Source: CAZDBA01 sp964503615 (GTDB lineage: Bacteria; Planctomycetota; Planctomycetia; Pirellulales; Pirellulaceae). From it: DNA of 45,117 nucleotides. The position numbers and the translations under genes are program-made. The notes under the pieces were generated by a model that made no database searches, was not told where the DNA came from, and was given only the letters and a program-made list of their open reading frames with translations. Of the stretch, positions 29,779 through 37,746 are shown piece after piece; position 1 is the stretch's first letter; each line of letters starts with the position of its first letter. The DNA lies in contig CAZDBA010000015.1 of NCBI GenBank assembly GCA_964503615.1, positions 1 through 45,117 on the forward strand. The letters are read 5' to 3'.

Positions 29779-31950
29779 TTAGGACACGGCCACAACAGAA
29801 TCGCGATCGCTGAGCTCTTCACTCTTCAAACTTTCCAAACCTAAAGTAATCTTGGTGGTCCAGCGGCCAGTCGAATCACCGCGAATAATCCAGTGCGGTT
29901 GAACAACCACTGACTGATGAACCAACTCAAAACCTGACTCTGATTGGCTAACCGTTCTAATGGGAAAAGCCCAAATATTAGAATTAGAAGATAACTGCAA
30001 GTCAACCTTTAACCCCAGCCATTGGTCCACCAACCTCAGTCCGTTCATTGCCCTCAAATCGAGGCTGCTGCCCAAACCTCCAAGCTTTTCCCCGAAATTG
30101 TTTTCGAAATAGCGATCGTCTTGGCCGTCAGGCATTCCAGCGAAATTGAATTCAACTCCGAAATGGAGCTGCTGTCCTTCTGGAATGCCATCTATCTGGT
30201 AAGCGATCTCGATCTGGTTACTTTGCGAACTCAGGGTGATTCCTTTGGTCATTTGGATCGGAATCCCCCACACATTTCCATTGCGAGTCAGCATCACCTG
30301 GATTCGATCCGGGTTTCGCCGAATAGTCGCTTGGTATACGCCTTGTGCAAAGTCGCCTCGGTCCAGAGATTTCGCACTGGCAACATTCGACAGAGTTTCA
30401 CGTTCGTCCCAAAAATGATCGACCAGCATTTTTCGCAGTCGCAAATCGTAACCCAAGTGTTGATCAAGATCATCCTGTTTGAAAACCACTCGATCGTGAA
30501 TGCTGGCCGCATCGTCTGAATTCGCATCACGCCCCTTAAGGATTTTTTGATGATACGATTCTGGCCGACGTTGAATGGTCGCCAAAAGATTGTGCTCAAG
30601 GTCCAACAGGTCCAACTCATAGATCTGGCCACCATCGTATGGCGAAATCCAGGAGATCAGCTGCTCGTTACTCAAACGAATTTCTCGTCGACTGTCAAAA
30701 GTGTAATCGTCTACAAGCGCTTCGACCCAATGGGGCGACTTTCGCAGTTCGGCATCGATTACTTTTTCCGCTTTGATCAATGACTGATAAACGGCATTCC
30801 TCAGGTGGGGCAGGTAGACGCCACCAAACGCGCCATGCCAGTAGCTGCAATTACATTGACCACGATACAACCACTGGCGCGCTGTCGCGCAGGTTTCTGG
30901 AGCGCAGCCTTCTTGCTCCGCCTGTTGAATCAAGCTGCTGACGTACATCATCCGAGCGTACATCTCGTTCGTCTCTGGATATTTCACTTTGAAGTTTCGC
31001 CAGAATCCACCTCGTAGAAAGGGTTGGACCATTGACCATCGCTCATCATGTTCCAAACTTTGAACAGCTTGGTCAAAGTCGATTTGTCGCTCAACGGGCA
31101 AAGCCCATTCGGTCATCTCTCGATAACTGGCGTCGGGAAGATAAACTTTTCCAATCGGTGAAGTTCGGGTTACCGCTTCAGCAAGGGTCGTGGTCGCCAG
31201 CCAGTCCGAGTTTTGGCTGAGCTGATCAAAAAACGATCTTAACCAGCCATTGTTGTAGACATGTTCCTTGGTATTGGGCCAAGTGCCGAACTTTTCGCCA
31301 TCATCGCCAAACACCGCTACCGCACCTGGATGGGATTCGGAAAGTCCGCGCAGGTAGTCAATCGTTTCATGAGGTTCAGAAAACGGAATTAAATACCTGA
31401 GTTTCTCACTACCCGGAAAAACCTTGAGGATGCGACCTTCGTCTTCGGTGACATAAAAACCATGCAACTGGTCGTCTGTTAAACCGGCAGCCCGAAAATG
31501 ATGGTCGTCGAGAATCGTGTACTCAATTTCCGAAGCAGCCAAATCGGTTGTCAGATTCGACTCCCATACCCGTTCAGGCATCCACATCCCGCGAACTCTG
31601 GCGTTCAATCGATCTCCCAGATACTTTGTGAATGAGGTGATCTGTCCACGACGATCGCGAGCCGGGATCATCGTCAGAATCGGTTCGTAAAACGCACCAC
31701 CGATAATCTCGATTCGTCCTGCCGCAACAAGGTTTGCCAATCGGTCCAAGTATTCCGGGTGGTTTTGATCCAACCACTGGATCAATGGTCCGCTGGTGTG
31801 CAACGAGATCGAGAGCTTTTCATACGGTTCGAACACGTCCAGAAACGGCTTGTAACTATCTTGATAGGCCGCTTCAAATACACCGTCAAAATTCCCAACC
31901 GGCTGATGATTGTGGAGTACAAGACAAAGTCGAATTTGTGGGTTGTTCAT
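29779..31950 (-). CDS. Glycoside hydrolase family 57 (amylase/4-alpha-glucanotransferase)
   Basis: A 723-residue cytoplasmic GH57 enzyme acting on alpha-1,4-glucans. Conserved regions: LHNHQPVG (about 12-19), GRIEIIGGAFYEPIL, GMWMPERVWE with the nucleophile Glu at 126, and FGDDGEKFGTWP with the acid/base Asp at 216/217; these match positions in the Thermococcus litoralis 4-alpha-glucanotransferase (E123, D214). The region after about 300 corresponds to the DUF1925 and DUF1926 domains of the same enzymes, so a transferase or amylase of this subgroup is likely. The ATG at 31950 was chosen over a TTG at 31962. No signal peptide. It is on the same strand as galT and glgA, about 640 bases from galT, with an unrelated plus-strand gene between. 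Confidence 0.9.
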   Translation of the reverse strand: MNNPQIRLCLVLHNHQPVGNFDGVFEAAYQDSYKPFLDVFEPYEKLSISLHTSGPLIQWLDQNHPEYLDRLANLVAAGRIEIIGGAFYEPILTMIPARDRRGQITSFTKYLGDRLNARVRGMWMPERVWESNLTTDLAASEIEYTILDDHHFRAAGLTDDQLHGFYVTEDEGRILKVFPGSEKLRYLIPFSEPHETIDYLRGLSESHPGAVAVFGDDGEKFGTWPNTKEHVYNNGWLRSFFDQLSQNSDWLATTTLAEAVTRTSPIGKVYLPDASYREMTEWALPVERQIDFDQAVQSLEHDERWSMVQPFLRGGFWRNFKVKYPETNEMYARMMYVSSLIQQAEQEGCAPETCATARQWLYRGQCNCSYWHGAFGGVYLPHLRNAVYQSLIKAEKVIDAELRKSPHWVEALVDDYTFDSRREIRLSNEQLISWISPYDGGQIYELDLLDLEHNLLATIQRRPESYHQKILKGRDANSDDAASIHDRVVFKQDDLDQHLGYDLRLRKMLVDHFWDERETLSNVASAKSLDRGDFAQGVYQATIRRNPDRIQVMLTRNGNVWGIPIQMTKGITLSSQSNQIEIAYQIDGIPEGQQLHFGVEFNFAGMPDGQDDRYFENNFGEKLGGLGSSLDLRAMNGLRLVDQWLGLKVDLQLSSNSNIWAFPIRTVSQSESGFELVHQSVVVQPHWIIRGDSTGRWTTKITLGLESLKSEELSDRDSVVAVS

Positions 31951-32266
31951 TGTCGTTATCAAACCAGATGGTTCAGGTATGCTGTTTGCCAGAAGCGATT
32001 ACAAAGCGGCTTAATCTGCTAGTATGTTGTATCTATTCGGTCGAGTACCACGAGTATGAAAAGCACTTTCGGAAGAAAAGAAATTGCTTTTGCAATTGAC
32101 GGAAGCGTCAAAAGCGAAAGAGTTTCACATCTGGCGCGATCCCGACGGCCTGCGAAACGAAAGTGTGCCGATTAAAACAACCAGCTAAACTTTAGCGGAA
32201 GATCTGGGCGGTCGTTAATTACGTCTTTTGCTGGCAGCTTAAACACTATTCCAAAGGAAACCCATC
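31951..32266. other. Intergenic region between GH57 and ABM genes
   Basis: About 316 bases. It contains a short palindrome (AATTGC paired with GCAATT near 32087-32103) and a 42-codon open stretch ending at about 32188 whose translation (ends ESVPIKTTS) looks protein-like but lacks a start codon. It may be a gene remnant. Nothing else is convincing. Confidence 0.35.
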
Positions 32267-32557
32267 ATGGCAAACCTGACCATTGTCGCTCACATCACGG
32301 CCAACGACGAGCAAGTGGAACTGGTCCAGACAGAATTGCAAAAGTTGATCGAGCCCACTCGGGCCGAGGAAGGTTGCGTTCAATATGACTTACACCAAGA
32401 CAACAAAAACCCAGCTCACTTTATGTTCTTTGAGAATTGGGACTCATATGAGCTATGGCAAGCTCACTCGAACAATCAACATCTGAAAGAGTTTCTAGCC
32501 GCCACCGAAGGAGCGATAGCCGAATTCTCAGTTCATGAAATGACACTCATCGGATAG
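32267..32557 (+). CDS. ABM-domain monooxygenase-like protein (YgiN type)
   Basis: A 96-residue single-domain protein of the antibiotic-biosynthesis-monooxygenase fold. The pattern VAHITANDEQVELVQTEL, TRAEEGCVQYDLHQD, FMFFENWDSYELWQAH and the final strand FSVHEMTLIG are typical of YgiN-like quinol monooxygenases and similar small dimeric ferredoxin-like proteins. Substrate unknown. AAAGGAAACC about 7 bases upstream of the ATG may serve as ribosome-binding site. It is transcribed opposite to its neighbours and converges with galT. Confidence 0.88.
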   Translation: MANLTIVAHITANDEQVELVQTELQKLIEPTRAEEGCVQYDLHQDNKNPAHFMFFENWDSYELWQAHSNNQHLKEFLAATEGAIAEFSVHEMTLIG

Positions 32558-32592
32558 TTGCAGGCTTTCCTTTCGCCGCGGGCTTTTATTGG

Positions 32593-33609
32593 CTAAGTTG
32601 GTTTTGACCCGGCAGTACGCAACCGTTTGGCGGCGGTTTCTGGAGCGACTGGATTGATCCACAAATCAGTTCCCCACTCGTAGCCAGCTTGTTTTGTCAT
32701 TCTCGGAAAGATCTCGACATACCAATGGTCGGGGCCATCATGTTTAAAAGGGCGTTGATGAAGCAGAACGTTGTAGGCTGGCCGTTCCAATAACGACTCG
32801 ATCTTGTTCACCGATTCGAAAATCAACTCTGCCAACTCGTCCAATAGATGGCCACTTTCTACGAACGACTCTGGAGTCTCCATGGGAGCAATCCAAACCG
32901 TCAAAGGCTGCCGACTGGCAAATGGACAAAATATTGAAAAATTCCTGGAGTTTCGAATCACTCGTTTATTCTGTTTGCTCTCCCATTCCACAATCCGCTG
33001 GACGAGCGATTGATGATTGTCTCGGTAGTAGGCAGCACTTATTTCCGCTCTCGATTCCAGGCTACGACTAAGGATTGGTGAACCGATTAGCTGAAAATGG
33101 GTGTGCTCGATCGATGCCCCTGCTTCGAGTCGGCAATTCACGAACATCATGGCGTGTTCAATGCCATCCGTATCTCTAAGCGCTTCGATTCGCAATCTGG
33201 CCACGTGCAAAGTTCGTTTTAGTTCTTCGATCTCGAGTTCACCAATCGTAGAAACATGACGAGGTGTCGGAATGATCAATTCCTGGATGCCGAAATCGTT
33301 TGCTGTTCGGAAAGGGCCTGTATTTGTTTTCGGATCGATTCCCTGGCCCTCAAAGGCCGGATACTTATTGGGAACGACTCGTACATTCCAGTCGTTCCGT
33401 TCATCATCAGGGGGTTTGGGCAGAGACTGAAGATCTTGGTCGAACTCGGCCAATGCTTCCGGGGTCTCGTCTTCGTTGCCGGCACAAAATGGGCAGATTA
33501 CCTGATGCCGGGCTTGTTCGACGGGAGCGAACTCTACGGGGCGATTGCGACGGTTCTCGGCTATTGAAACCCACTGATGGGTAACAGGGTCAAAACGTAA
33601 ATCAGACAT
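32593..33609 (-). CDS. galT: Galactose-1-phosphate uridylyltransferase-like (HIT superfamily)
   Basis: A 338-residue GalT-type nucleotidylyltransferase. Zinc-type CPFCAGNEDETP is at 39-50; the active-site block is EAGASIEHTHFQL at about 161-173, where the HTHxQ form replaces the HPHxQ of classical GalT. The C-terminus has HQRPFKHDGPDHWYVEIFPR. The variant active site and the neighbourhood of glycogen synthase and a GH57 enzyme leave open that it uses ADP-glucose or glucose-1-phosphate (ADP-glucose phosphorylase type) instead of UDP-galactose chemistry. ATG at 33609. A palindromic repeat lies in the gap to the DUF3859 gene. Confidence 0.85.
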   Translation of the reverse strand: MSDLRFDPVTHQWVSIAENRRNRPVEFAPVEQARHQVICPFCAGNEDETPEALAEFDQDLQSLPKPPDDERNDWNVRVVPNKYPAFEGQGIDPKTNTGPFRTANDFGIQELIIPTPRHVSTIGELEIEELKRTLHVARLRIEALRDTDGIEHAMMFVNCRLEAGASIEHTHFQLIGSPILSRSLESRAEISAAYYRDNHQSLVQRIVEWESKQNKRVIRNSRNFSIFCPFASRQPLTVWIAPMETPESFVESGHLLDELAELIFESVNKIESLLERPAYNVLLHQRPFKHDGPDHWYVEIFPRMTKQAGYEWGTDLWINPVAPETAAKRLRTAGSKPT

Positions 33610-33732
33610 AGATCGAAGTGGGTTTTGAGAGGTGTAATATTATCATACCCGATTCTGACAAACTTATCGCCCTCGTTCATCCCTTTTTGAGTCTGCTAAA
33701 AATCAAAGAACTTATGTTGGTGGTAAACGTTG

Positions 33733-33790
33733 CCAGTTACGTAACTCGCCTCTCTGAGGCGTGTATTAACGCCTCAGAGAGGCGTGCTAC
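33733..33790. repeat. Palindromic intergenic repeat, copy B (complete)
   Basis: CGCCTCTCTGAGGCGT at 33747-33762 and its exact reverse complement at 33769-33784 are separated by 6 bases. Each arm is itself a hairpin (CGCCTC, TCT, GAGGCG), so the element can fold as a cruciform. Flanks CCAGTTAC and CGTGCTAC are shared with copy A at 1821-1870. The stop codon of the DUF3859 gene (CTA at 33787-33789) lies in the shared right flank. Confidence 0.85.
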
Positions 33791-34176
33791 GGATAGCTAA
33801 CGTTAAACGTCTTGTCAGCGATTGTTTGACCATCGATCTCCAGCGTTAAACGCCATGGACCAATTTTCGTTTCGATGGGAGCCCAAACGGTATCACCAAG
33901 GAAAAAGTCCCAATCGTTGGTTTTGATAAACACAGTTCCATCAAAGGGTGGTCGTATTTTTCCATCATCATCCGGAATGTCTGGATGATAGATGCAATAA
34001 TCCAGTTCGCGGTTCTTGGCATTGCAAATATTGACGACATAACCGAACTCAATGTTGATCTGAGCTGGGATCGTAGTCGTGAACTCTAAAATCTTTGGCA
34101 ACGATTTCGAACTCGCATCCCATTGGGAATAAATGCCATAGCTACGCATGCGGACTTGTGGCTTGCGCTTGACCAT
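33787..34176 (-). CDS. DUF3859 domain protein
   Basis: A 129-residue beta-sandwich protein. RSYGIYSQWDASSKSLPKI, FTTTIPAQINIEFGYVVNI, YCIYHPDIPDDDGKIRPPF and KTNDWDFFLGDTVWAPIETK are the conserved blocks of DUF3859, which has no established function. No signal peptide or membrane helix. I chose the ATG at 34176 because AAGGG lies 6 bases before it and the family starts near here; the frame is open to a TTG at 34236. It lies between galT and glgA on the same strand, but a link to glycogen is only positional. Confidence 0.8.
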   Translation of the reverse strand: MVKRKPQVRMRSYGIYSQWDASSKSLPKILEFTTTIPAQINIEFGYVVNICNAKNRELDYCIYHPDIPDDDGKIRPPFDGTVFIKTNDWDFFLGDTVWAPIETKIGPWRLTLEIDGQTIADKTFNVSYP

Positions 34177-34274
34177 TGAGAGCCCTTGTCGGTTCCTTCC
34201 AGTTGATGAATCGTAATCAAAAATCGACTTTGCCAAAAACTCGGCAATTCATTGTTTCAGTTTGAATTTAAAAG

Positions 34275-35765
34275 TCACGCTAGTCTTTGCCCTTTGCGTG
34301 CATTCAAGATTTCTTGGTAAAGCGATTCATAACGTTTTGCACTTTGAGTCCAGGACCAATCGGTTGTCATTCCACGATGAACAAGGTCTGACCAGGTATC
34401 CTTCTCTTCTAAATACCGATTCACAGCTCGGTCTAAACATTTTTCCAAGGCGGAAGTTGAAAACTCATCGAATTGAAATCCGTTGGCGGTCCCGTTAGCG
34501 CAATTTTCTACGTTGCAATCAATCACTGTGTCTGCAAGACCACCCGTGCTTCGAACAACAGGAACGGTTCCGTAGGCCATACTGTACATTTGGTTCAGGC
34601 CACACGGCTCGTATTCACTGGGCATCACAAACATATCAGCGCCTGCTTCGATCTGATGAGCCAGTTCGTTGGAGAACTCTAACTTGGCTGCGATCTTGGT
34701 TGGGTAGTTGCAATTAAGAGTTTCCAGCACGACGTGATAATCGGCATCTCCTGTACCCAGTATTGCCCATTGGACATCTCTTGTTTCCAACCAGGATTTG
34801 ATGATCGGCAAGATCAGCGACCAACCTTTCTGTGCCGCCAGACGACCGACGATACCCACAAGCGGAACCTTGGGATCTTGTTTGAGACCCAAGCGCTGTT
34901 GAAGATGACTTTTGCACTGCGCCTTTCCCGCCTGCCAATTTTCCGCACCAAACTGAACGGGCAAGTGTGAATCCAGCGCCGGGTTCCATGAAGTACTATC
35001 GATGCCATTGAGTATGCCGACCAGATCTTCGGAGCGATCCTGGAGCACACCTTGTAGCCCACAACCTTGCTCGACGCCCTGAATTTCTTTTGCGTAGGTT
35101 GGACTGACGGTGCTTATTTTGTCAGCGAACACCAAACCTGTTTTCAACAAATTCAGCCTTCCAAAAAACTCCATCTCTCGCCAGTTAAAGTATTTCCAGT
35201 CCATACCGGTCAACAACATGTCCCAATGCCAAAAACTTCCCTGATAGGCAAGGTTGTGAATCGTAAACAACGTTGAAATGTTGTTGTAGACTGGCAGCGT
35301 AGCGAACTCGGTCTTTAGATAGGCCGGCAGCAAGCCGGTCTGCCAGTCATTGGCGTGAATCAAATCCGGTTTAAGGTCCAACAGGCGAATCGCTTCCAGG
35401 ATTGAGCGACAGAAAAAAGTAAACCGCGCGCAATTGTCACCAAAGTCCTCGCCGTCTTGCGCGTACAAACCATCCCGCTCGAAAAAGTTTGGCTGCCGGA
35501 CCAAATACACTCGAACATTGCTTCCAGGCAACTTGCTTTCCAGCAATTGACCCTTATGAAGTTTCGCGCCAACGGGGATGTCAAACTCAACCGAGGTCTC
35601 GTTCAATTCCAAACCGCAATTGATGGCTTGTGTGTACGCTGGCAAGAATACGATCGCTTCGTGGCCCAGTTTTTCCAGCTCTACAGGCAGAGCACCGCAG
35701 ACGTCAGCAAGACCTCCCGTTTTAGCGAACGGGACGACTTCGCTGCTGGCCAAAATTATTTGCAT
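34275..35765 (-). CDS. glgA: Glycogen synthase (ADP-glucose type, GT5)
   Basis: A 496-residue glycosyltransferase of family GT5 that transfers glucose from ADP-glucose to alpha-1,4-glucan. The N-terminal KTGGLADVCGALP at 15-27 is the ADP-glucose-binding motif. The C-terminal half shows VGIVGRLAAQKGW, MFVMPSEYEPCGLNQMYSM with the conserved Glu, and VVRSTGGLADTV. Length is normal. Start ATG at 35765. No glgB, glgC or glgP is seen in the window; the GH57 enzyme and the GalT-like protein on the same strand may complete part of the pathway. Confidence 0.95.
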   Translation of the reverse strand: MQIILASSEVVPFAKTGGLADVCGALPVELEKLGHEAIVFLPAYTQAINCGLELNETSVEFDIPVGAKLHKGQLLESKLPGSNVRVYLVRQPNFFERDGLYAQDGEDFGDNCARFTFFCRSILEAIRLLDLKPDLIHANDWQTGLLPAYLKTEFATLPVYNNISTLFTIHNLAYQGSFWHWDMLLTGMDWKYFNWREMEFFGRLNLLKTGLVFADKISTVSPTYAKEIQGVEQGCGLQGVLQDRSEDLVGILNGIDSTSWNPALDSHLPVQFGAENWQAGKAQCKSHLQQRLGLKQDPKVPLVGIVGRLAAQKGWSLILPIIKSWLETRDVQWAILGTGDADYHVVLETLNCNYPTKIAAKLEFSNELAHQIEAGADMFVMPSEYEPCGLNQMYSMAYGTVPVVRSTGGLADTVIDCNVENCANGTANGFQFDEFSTSALEKCLDRAVNRYLEEKDTWSDLVHRGMTTDWSWTQSAKRYESLYQEILNARKGQRLA

Positions 35766-35984
35766 AGGTCAGATTGATTCAGGAGAAGGCGGTTACAAGT
35801 TGGTAGATTACCTAATCAGATGTTATTTTCTGCGGCGTATTTCTACCAAGTGCAATCAGGGTAATTCCACCTCGAAAGTCAACTTTTTTCGGCGTCAAAA
35901 CCAAGATCGGCTTGATAAACAATCACCTTAAACACTATCTCGGCCCTGATGGAAGAATTACCCTCACTGCTGAAAATCAAGCGA

Positions 35985-36854
35985 TCAAATCATCGCGTCG
36001 ATCGCGCCATAAAGTTCTTTCTCAAGGTTGGGGTCGGATGGATCAACGACCAATCGTGCTCCGCGAAAACTCGCTCCACAGAGAGCAAGTGATTCCGGGA
36101 CTTTTCTATTGGTCGGCACGATCAACAATTTCGTCTCGGCCTGAATAGACGCGAACTGTTTAACATCGGCGACTTGGCAAATCCAGAACGGGCTCAGGTT
36201 GTCTCGGCTATCTCGTTCAGATTTAAGATCTTGCTGGCACCGCGGCCAATCATCTGGCAAGATCACGTTTAACGTTTGTCTCAAAGGCGTCTGCTGACTG
36301 GCAACTTTGCGAATTTGAACATTGTCAGAATCACCAAGCCAAATAATCAGATTGGGTCGATCGTTTAAACGATCCAAAAGTTCTGCGATGGTCAACTGCG
36401 AGTCGGGGTGAACCATCTCGGCGGCGACCTCAGCGGCCGGTTCAAGCACGAACCGCCGAAACGACATTCTTGGATGTGGACAAATCAATGAATCCTGTTG
36501 GATGACCAAGTCATCGTACAAAAGCAAATCAAGATCCACCGTACGAGGACCCCAGCGACGATCTCGGACTCGCCCAAGCTGCGTTTCGATCTTGAGCTGT
36601 TCGGCGATCAACTGTTGGGGTGAGAGTTCGGTTCGAATTAGCAGAGCAGCATTCAGATACTCATTCTCGTTTAATGGGCCGTGCTGGTTTGATTCATCCG
36701 AATCATCCTTCCCAATCGGTTGCGTCTGGAGCCCCTGACTTGCCCGAATCAATTCGACTTGGGGTGTTCGGTCCGCAAGGATAGTTTGGACTTCACGATA
36801 AAGCTTCGGAGAGTCCCCAACGTTGGATCCAAAGGCGAGCAAGGCAATGGGCAT
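35985..36854 (-). CDS. folK: HPPK (dihydropteridine pyrophosphokinase) with long C-terminal extension
   Basis: A 289-residue protein. Residues 1 to about 165 are FolK, which transfers pyrophosphate from ATP to 6-hydroxymethyl-dihydropterin in folate synthesis: LAFGSNVGDS at the start, NEYLNAALLIRT, GRVRDRRWGPRTVDLDLLLYDD and CPHPRMSFRRFVLEPAAEV. FolK is usually about 160 residues. The remaining 120 or so residues, containing NLIIWLGDSDNVQIRKV and TKLLIVPTNRKVPESLALCGASFRGARLVVDP, are not known to me; they look like an alpha/beta domain with a partial Rossmann pattern. Start ATG at 36854. It is separated from glgA by about 220 bases. Confidence 0.92.
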   Translation of the reverse strand: MPIALLAFGSNVGDSPKLYREVQTILADRTPQVELIRASQGLQTQPIGKDDSDESNQHGPLNENEYLNAALLIRTELSPQQLIAEQLKIETQLGRVRDRRWGPRTVDLDLLLYDDLVIQQDSLICPHPRMSFRRFVLEPAAEVAAEMVHPDSQLTIAELLDRLNDRPNLIIWLGDSDNVQIRKVASQQTPLRQTLNVILPDDWPRCQQDLKSERDSRDNLSPFWICQVADVKQFASIQAETKLLIVPTNRKVPESLALCGASFRGARLVVDPSDPNLEKELYGAIDAMI

Positions 36855-36907
36855 CGGCGTATTCTAACTGGACTCTTGAGCAAGGACTACATTTTTGAGC
36901 AAGCATT

Positions 36908-36940
36908 AAAAAACGACGGATGGCTTCATGCCCTCCGCCG
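36908..36940 (-). terminator. Intrinsic terminator on the minus strand upstream of folK
   Basis: Read on the minus strand: an 11-base stem (CGGCGGAGGGC with GCCATCCGTCG, two mismatches, 5-base loop) followed by TTTTTT. This is the clearest intrinsic terminator in the window, yet no gene precedes it on that strand before 37747. Confidence 0.75.
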
Positions 36941-37200
36941 CTTAAGTTTGCTGAATAAGAACCGAGTTGCAAATTCAGCCTTGATTATGTCCTTTACACC
37001 CATCCTAGGCGTTGCGATCAACTCTACACATTACAAACAGCCGTTTACAGTTTGTAACAAGTAGCGATTTCCATATACATTTCAATCGCGGAAACACAAA
37101 CAAAATGGGCGTGGAATCCGATCCACAGTATTGCTACTGCCGACTGTCGCATCCTTCGGTTGCCGCCACCCAGTCACTTTCCTAAATAGGATTCGCTGGC
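36941..37200 (-). ncRNA. Candidate structured RNA (minus strand)
   Basis: Upstream of the minus-strand terminator lie successive hairpins: GACTG with CAGTC enclosing GGCGGCAACCG, CAGTA with TACTG, GTGGA with TCCAC, GCGATT with AATCGC, and TTACAAAC with GTTTGTAA. I do not recognise tmRNA, RNase P, 6S or a known riboswitch. A tiny frame (MGVKDIIKAEFATRF...) ends next to the terminator. Boundaries are approximate. Confidence 0.35.
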
Positions 37201-37413
37201 CTTTCCGCCAACAGTTGTTCAAATTGTTAAGTCCGAAGTGTTCTCATGGAGTATGGTGTTTTGCTTTGCTATTTTCCGAGTGAACCTTAAACAATCGTTA
37301 TCCAATCGCTCGCCGTCAGCGAGTAAACCAGTTAAAGTCTAAAGTTGATTGATTGAGGAGAGAATAATTGGTGAGTTAAGTTAAGGATTGTGTTCGGGGT
37401 TGAACAATGATCC

Positions 37414-37446
37414 GAATAGGCTTCAATCTCGACTGGGCCTATTCTG
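37414..37446 (+). other. Strong hairpin upstream of def
   Basis: GAATAGGC and its exact complement GCCTATTC are separated by about 16 bases. The hairpin precedes the plus-strand terminator and could be part of a small RNA or leader. Confidence 0.45.
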
Positions 37447-37451
37447 CGATT

Positions 37452-37488
37452 CCGTGATTGATTGTCAAGCAATCTTCGCGGTCTTTTT
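37452..37488 (+). terminator. Putative intrinsic terminator on the plus strand
   Basis: CCG plus GATTG at 37452-37460 pair with CAATC and CGG at 37470-37481 with a small internal loop, followed by TCTTTTT. No plus-strand gene lies upstream for over 500 bases. Confidence 0.45.
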
Positions 37489-37640
37489 CAAATCCTTCTG
37501 CGAAAGAAAAATCATCGAATGGGTATTGAATTGGCTTTTCAATTTGCTACCAACAATTCAACATTTAAATCCCCGAACATTCTTGGTCAATTTTACAAGA
37601 GCTCGTTTTTACTTTTGTCAACTAAAAATTTTCAATTGTT

Positions 37641-37669
37641 TTGACCTGCTGAAAAACAAATAAAAAAAT
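37641..37669 (+). promoter_or_regulatory. Candidate sigma70-like promoter of def
   Basis: TTGACC at 37641-37646 and AAAAAT at 37664-37669 with a 17-base spacer. The region is AT-rich. A 5'-leader hairpin, ACGCTT with AAGCGT at 37702-37718, follows before the ribosome-binding site. Confidence 0.35.
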
Positions 37670-37736
37670 GCGATTGCATTAGGCGACCGCACTTATGAAT
37701 AACGCTTTTGATAAGCGTCTGTTATACACAACCTTT

Positions 37737-37740
37737 GGAG
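37737..37740 (+). promoter_or_regulatory. Ribosome-binding site deciding the TTG start of def
   Basis: GGAG lies 6 bases before TTG at 37747. The other in-frame TTG at 37708 sits in the loop of a leader hairpin and gives an N-terminus unlike the family. Confidence 0.6.
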
Positions 37741-37746
37741 AATCAA

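Larger units (their letters stand above)
36855..37746. other. Long intergenic region with structured-RNA signals
   Basis: An 892-base interval with no convincing protein gene. It holds an intrinsic terminator on the minus strand (36908-36940), several hairpins (for example TTACAAAC paired with GTTTGTAA near 37031-37058, and CTCGC with GCGAG near 37308-37322), a second terminator on the plus strand (37452-37488) and the def promoter. Only short open frames are present. Confidence 0.6.

Noticed and set aside
31951..32188. Small open frames between GH57 and the ABM gene (one reading ends ESVPIKTTS)
   Set aside because: No start codon in the protein-like frame and no upstream continuation; at best a gene remnant.
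36955..37060. tmRNA, RNase P RNA, 6S RNA or a known riboswitch in the folK-def gap
   Set aside because: The consensus motifs that I know for these RNAs (tRNA-like T-loop ending, P4 core, GEMM core and others) were not found on either strand.
37388..37663. 91-codon plus-strand frame between folK and def
   Set aside because: Crosses a strong hairpin and a terminator-like structure; composition is AT-driven and without motif.
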